Assembly: GCA_031732795.1 (NCBI GenBank)
Contig: JAVMKC010000075.1
Span: 14,422 to 78,421, forward strand
Reading direction: 5' to 3'
DNA from: Accumulibacter sp031732795
GTDB taxonomy: Bacteria; Pseudomonadota; Gammaproteobacteria; Burkholderiales; Rhodocyclaceae
DNA: 64,000 nucleotides
The notes under the pieces were generated by a model. That model was not told the origin of the DNA. It did no database searches and worked only from the letters and a program-made list of their open reading frames with translations. Positions 61,856 through 64,000 of the stretch are shown piece by piece (within the stretch, counting starts at the first letter, position 1; each line of letters starts with the position of its first letter). The position numbers were made by a program, and so were the translations under genes.

Positions 61856-63300
61856 TCAGCTTTTCCGGAATTCCGCGAAGCGCCGGCCGAGGTCGTCCTC
61901 GGCTTCGGCGGTGAATACGCCGTCTGGCGCGCGCAGGAGGTGCCATTGGAAAAAGCGTTCGCTGCCCAGTTCGCGGCCGATGCGCTGATAGTTCCGGTGG
62001 CTGTCGGGGTCGGCGTCGATCAGCGTCGGCAGGATGAAAACGTCGGCAACCCGGCTGGCCCGGCGGAGGGCGCTGGCCCATTCTTCCCAGAAAACGCCTT
62101 CACGGCGGGCGTCGGCTGCTTGCGAAAGCAGTGGCAGGAAGTAGTCGCACTTTTCGATCGCCTGCTCGATGCGGCTCGACCAGTCGTCACCGCCGCGCAA
62201 TTTCTTTTTGTCCAGCCACACGTCGCCGGCGCCGAGTTCGAGCAGCCGCTCGGCGATGGCGCGGGCCTGGGTGGCGTTCTGGCTGGCGTAGCTGACGAAG
62301 ACCTGCGGTCCGTAGGCGCTGCCCGCCGGCTTTGCGACGGCGGCGTGGCGTGCTGCGGGCTGGCCGGCGCGGGCCGTTTGCCAGCGACGGCTGAGCTCGG
62401 CGACGAACTCGCTGGCGCGGCCGGGGAACAGCAGACTGTTGGGACTGAAGCGGCTGATGAAGGCGCAGAGCCGCGGGTCGCCGGCGCTGTCGGCCATGAT
62501 TTCGAGCGTGGCTTTGCTCTGCAGCGATTCGTTGTTCATCAGCCGCAGCAGCGAACGCCCGGCCCAATCGGGCAGTCGGCAGTCGATCAGCAGCAGATGG
62601 CCGTCGCGCAGCGCCGCCAGCAGGTTGCGCACCCGCCGCGCGTGCTCGGACTGGAGCCGGTGCAGGTATTCGAGGACGTCGCCTTCGTGGATCGCGAAGT
62701 CGAGCAGGTTGGCCGCCGAGCCCAGCAACTGGTAGCTGATCTTGCCGGCCCATCGGTCGGGCAGGTCCACGTCGCGGCCATTGGTCTCGGAACGGAGGCC
62801 GTAGGCGTATGCTTCGGCGCGGGCATCGACGCTTTGCAGCGCGCGGAGCAGCAGGTCGTCGCAGAGCTCAGGCTGACGAAGAGTTTGAAATCGTCGATCG
62901 CCGCTTGCGCCAAGGGTTTCGGGATCTCGCAGGCGCGGGTCAGGGTGGTCAGCACGCTGGCCACCGCTCGGCGGATCCGGTCCGGGTTGAGCTGTTTGTG
63001 GCTGATCAGCGAGGCGACATAGTCGTGCAGCACCCAGGCCTGGTCACGGGAGTCGCCGAGCGGCAGGCCGAAGCGGCGGCTGAGGTCTTCGGCGATCAGC
63101 ACGTCGAGTCGCTCGCTGAGTCCGGCCCCGTCGGCATCGTCCCGCTCGATTTCGAGCAGATCCGGGCCGATTACCGGAATCACTTTTCCGGCCTTGATCG
63201 CTTCGATCAGGCTGAACCAGTTGCCTTCGATATCCGGTGCGGCGACAGAGAAGGTCATGGGCGAATCATTGGTCGATCTGGTGAGATCCATCGCAGCCAT
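61856..63300 (-). pseudogene. SIR2-like/TIR-domain protein with one frameshift
   Basis: Two frames together give one protein. From the ATG at 63300 the first frame encodes a SIR2-like part (LIEAIKAGKVIPVIGPDLL, later DDFKLFVSLS). At about 62860-62870 the frame changes; the second frame continues CDDLLLRALQSVDARAEAYA, then a helical middle, and ends with a TIR domain (PQVFVSYASQNATQARAIAE, VWLDKKKLRGGDDWSSRIEQ, CDYFLPLLSQ, FWEEWASALRRA). TIR and SIR2 domains act as NAD-consuming effectors in bacterial immunity. As written the gene makes only the N-terminal part, unless the shift is programmed or a sequencing error. Confidence 0.78.
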
Positions 63301-64000
63301 TTCACCGGCGCGCCGTGGCAATCCGGCGACGACAGCACAGGTCGATGGAGCCGGGGAGGTGTAACGAAAGCCTACGAAAGCGTCTCACAGCGTTTCCCCG
63401 TGCTTGATTTTTGCCCGCGCCGATCGGCTGGTGGCGCAAGTCGGGGAAGACGATCGATGTATTAGCCTGGCTGAATCGTTTCCCCCGCTCCGATTGCCGA
63501 ACTCTGACTCCGGGCTGAGTTTAACAAGCGTTGCGACGCTTGTCAGCGTCAAGGGCGCTCACCAAGGGCTTTCTTGATCAGGAGCCTCGTTTTCAGGTTT
63601 GCCGGTGTCCAAGGCGGACTTTCTGTTTCCGGAGCCTGTCGGAGGTGAGTGATCATTGTCAGTCGAGGGGGAACGTGAGGGTAGTAGTCCGTCAGGCGCC
63701 CAGGAGCAGGCAAGGACAAACTCGCGACGACAAAGTCAATGGACCGCTTTTCCGGCGTCGATCTGTTCCCAGGCTTTTTGCGGTAACGGTGGGATGCGTC
63801 CGGGTGTCGTTCTTGCCGGTCTGTTCGCCGCTTCCGTCAGCCTTCCTATTCCTGAGCACCATTTCCTCCGTAAGCGAAAGCTGTGGGGAGGTAGTGTCCG
63901 CTTCAGAACAACTGGCGGACGTACGCCCGGGACTCGCCGGTTACGTGTAATCATTCACTCCCCTACACGGTTGCCGGGATGGCGGGGATCGTGGGGAGCT
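63301..64000. other. Region upstream of the SIR2-like/TIR gene, no gene seen
   Basis: 700 bases without a convincing gene. A hairpin ACAAGCGT-TGCG-ACGCTTGT lies at 63524-63543. Open frames on both strands show no family likeness. The promoter of the SIR2-like/TIR gene should lie here; no clear box pair is seen. Confidence 0.45.

Noticed and set aside
60242..63022. Two long open frames on the plus strand (60242-61471 and 61541-63022), opposite the nSTAND and SIR2-like/TIR genes
   Set aside because: They are antisense to clear domain motifs; high GC content keeps stops rare. No family likeness.

Overview
The window is a chromosomal segment of a betaproteobacterium, most like the Rhodocyclales (Accumulibacter, Dechloromonas and Propionivibrio relatives). 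This rests on gene content and order: a 14-subunit type NADH dehydrogenase locus, pilMNOPQ followed by aroK, aroB and dgt, hrcA next to nadK-recN, and a pilSR pair next to tRNA-Pro. The genus is an inference; a 16S gene or genome-wide comparison would settle it. There is no rRNA, CRISPR array, intact insertion sequence or prophage.

Layout. 1-7.1 kb: the 3' end of the nuo operon (nuoH to nuoN), closed by a terminator. 7.1-14.2 kb: a Nudix hydrolase, then leftward yceH, prfC, an AI-2E type permease and a lipid-transport set (MlaE-like, MlaD/MCE-like, lipoprotein) with no ATPase gene beside it. 14.3-20.5 kb: an aminotransferase, ampD, pilR, pilS, a small PP0621-type protein, tRNA-Pro(CGG) and ispB. 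20.8-35.5 kb: ugpQ and ugpB, a PP2C phosphatase, an RhlE-type helicase, a DUF1631 protein, a chromate transporter, a GGDEF protein, a relic of a group II intron reverse transcriptase, a MaoC-like hydratase and rep. 35.6-42.6 kb: a secreted Ala/Lys/His-rich protein, a four-gene operon of a minimal J-domain protein plus three unrecognised proteins, a FIST sensor coupled to a GGDEF cyclase, and a TfoX_C-domain protein. 43-56 kb: the type IV pilus assembly operon pilMNOPQ, aroK, aroB, dgt, hemH, hrcA, nadK and recN. 56-58.3 kb: an exported GH13 debranching enzyme.

From about 58.5 kb the character changes. The DNA becomes visibly more GC-rich and holds broken genes: a LysM (MltD-like) tail with three frameshifts, one of them at a 10-bp tandem duplication; a GGDEF-EAL remnant with its middle deleted; and a two-gene module of a SIR2-like/TIR protein (one frameshift) followed 3 nt later by an nSTAND ATPase with a transmembrane segment and a single WD40 repeat. 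The last pair has the architecture of bacterial conflict or immunity systems and is the best candidate for an undescribed system here, though this copy looks decayed. The J-domain operon is the second candidate and appears intact.

Most of the window is housekeeping: respiration (nuo), cofactors and aromatic amino acids (hemH, nadK, ispB, aroKB), DNA and translation upkeep (rep, recN, dgt, prfC), the heat-shock repressor hrcA, and surface motility (pilSR and pilMNOPQ, 25 kb apart). Two diguanylate cyclases and the EAL remnant suggest c-di-GMP control of surface behaviour.
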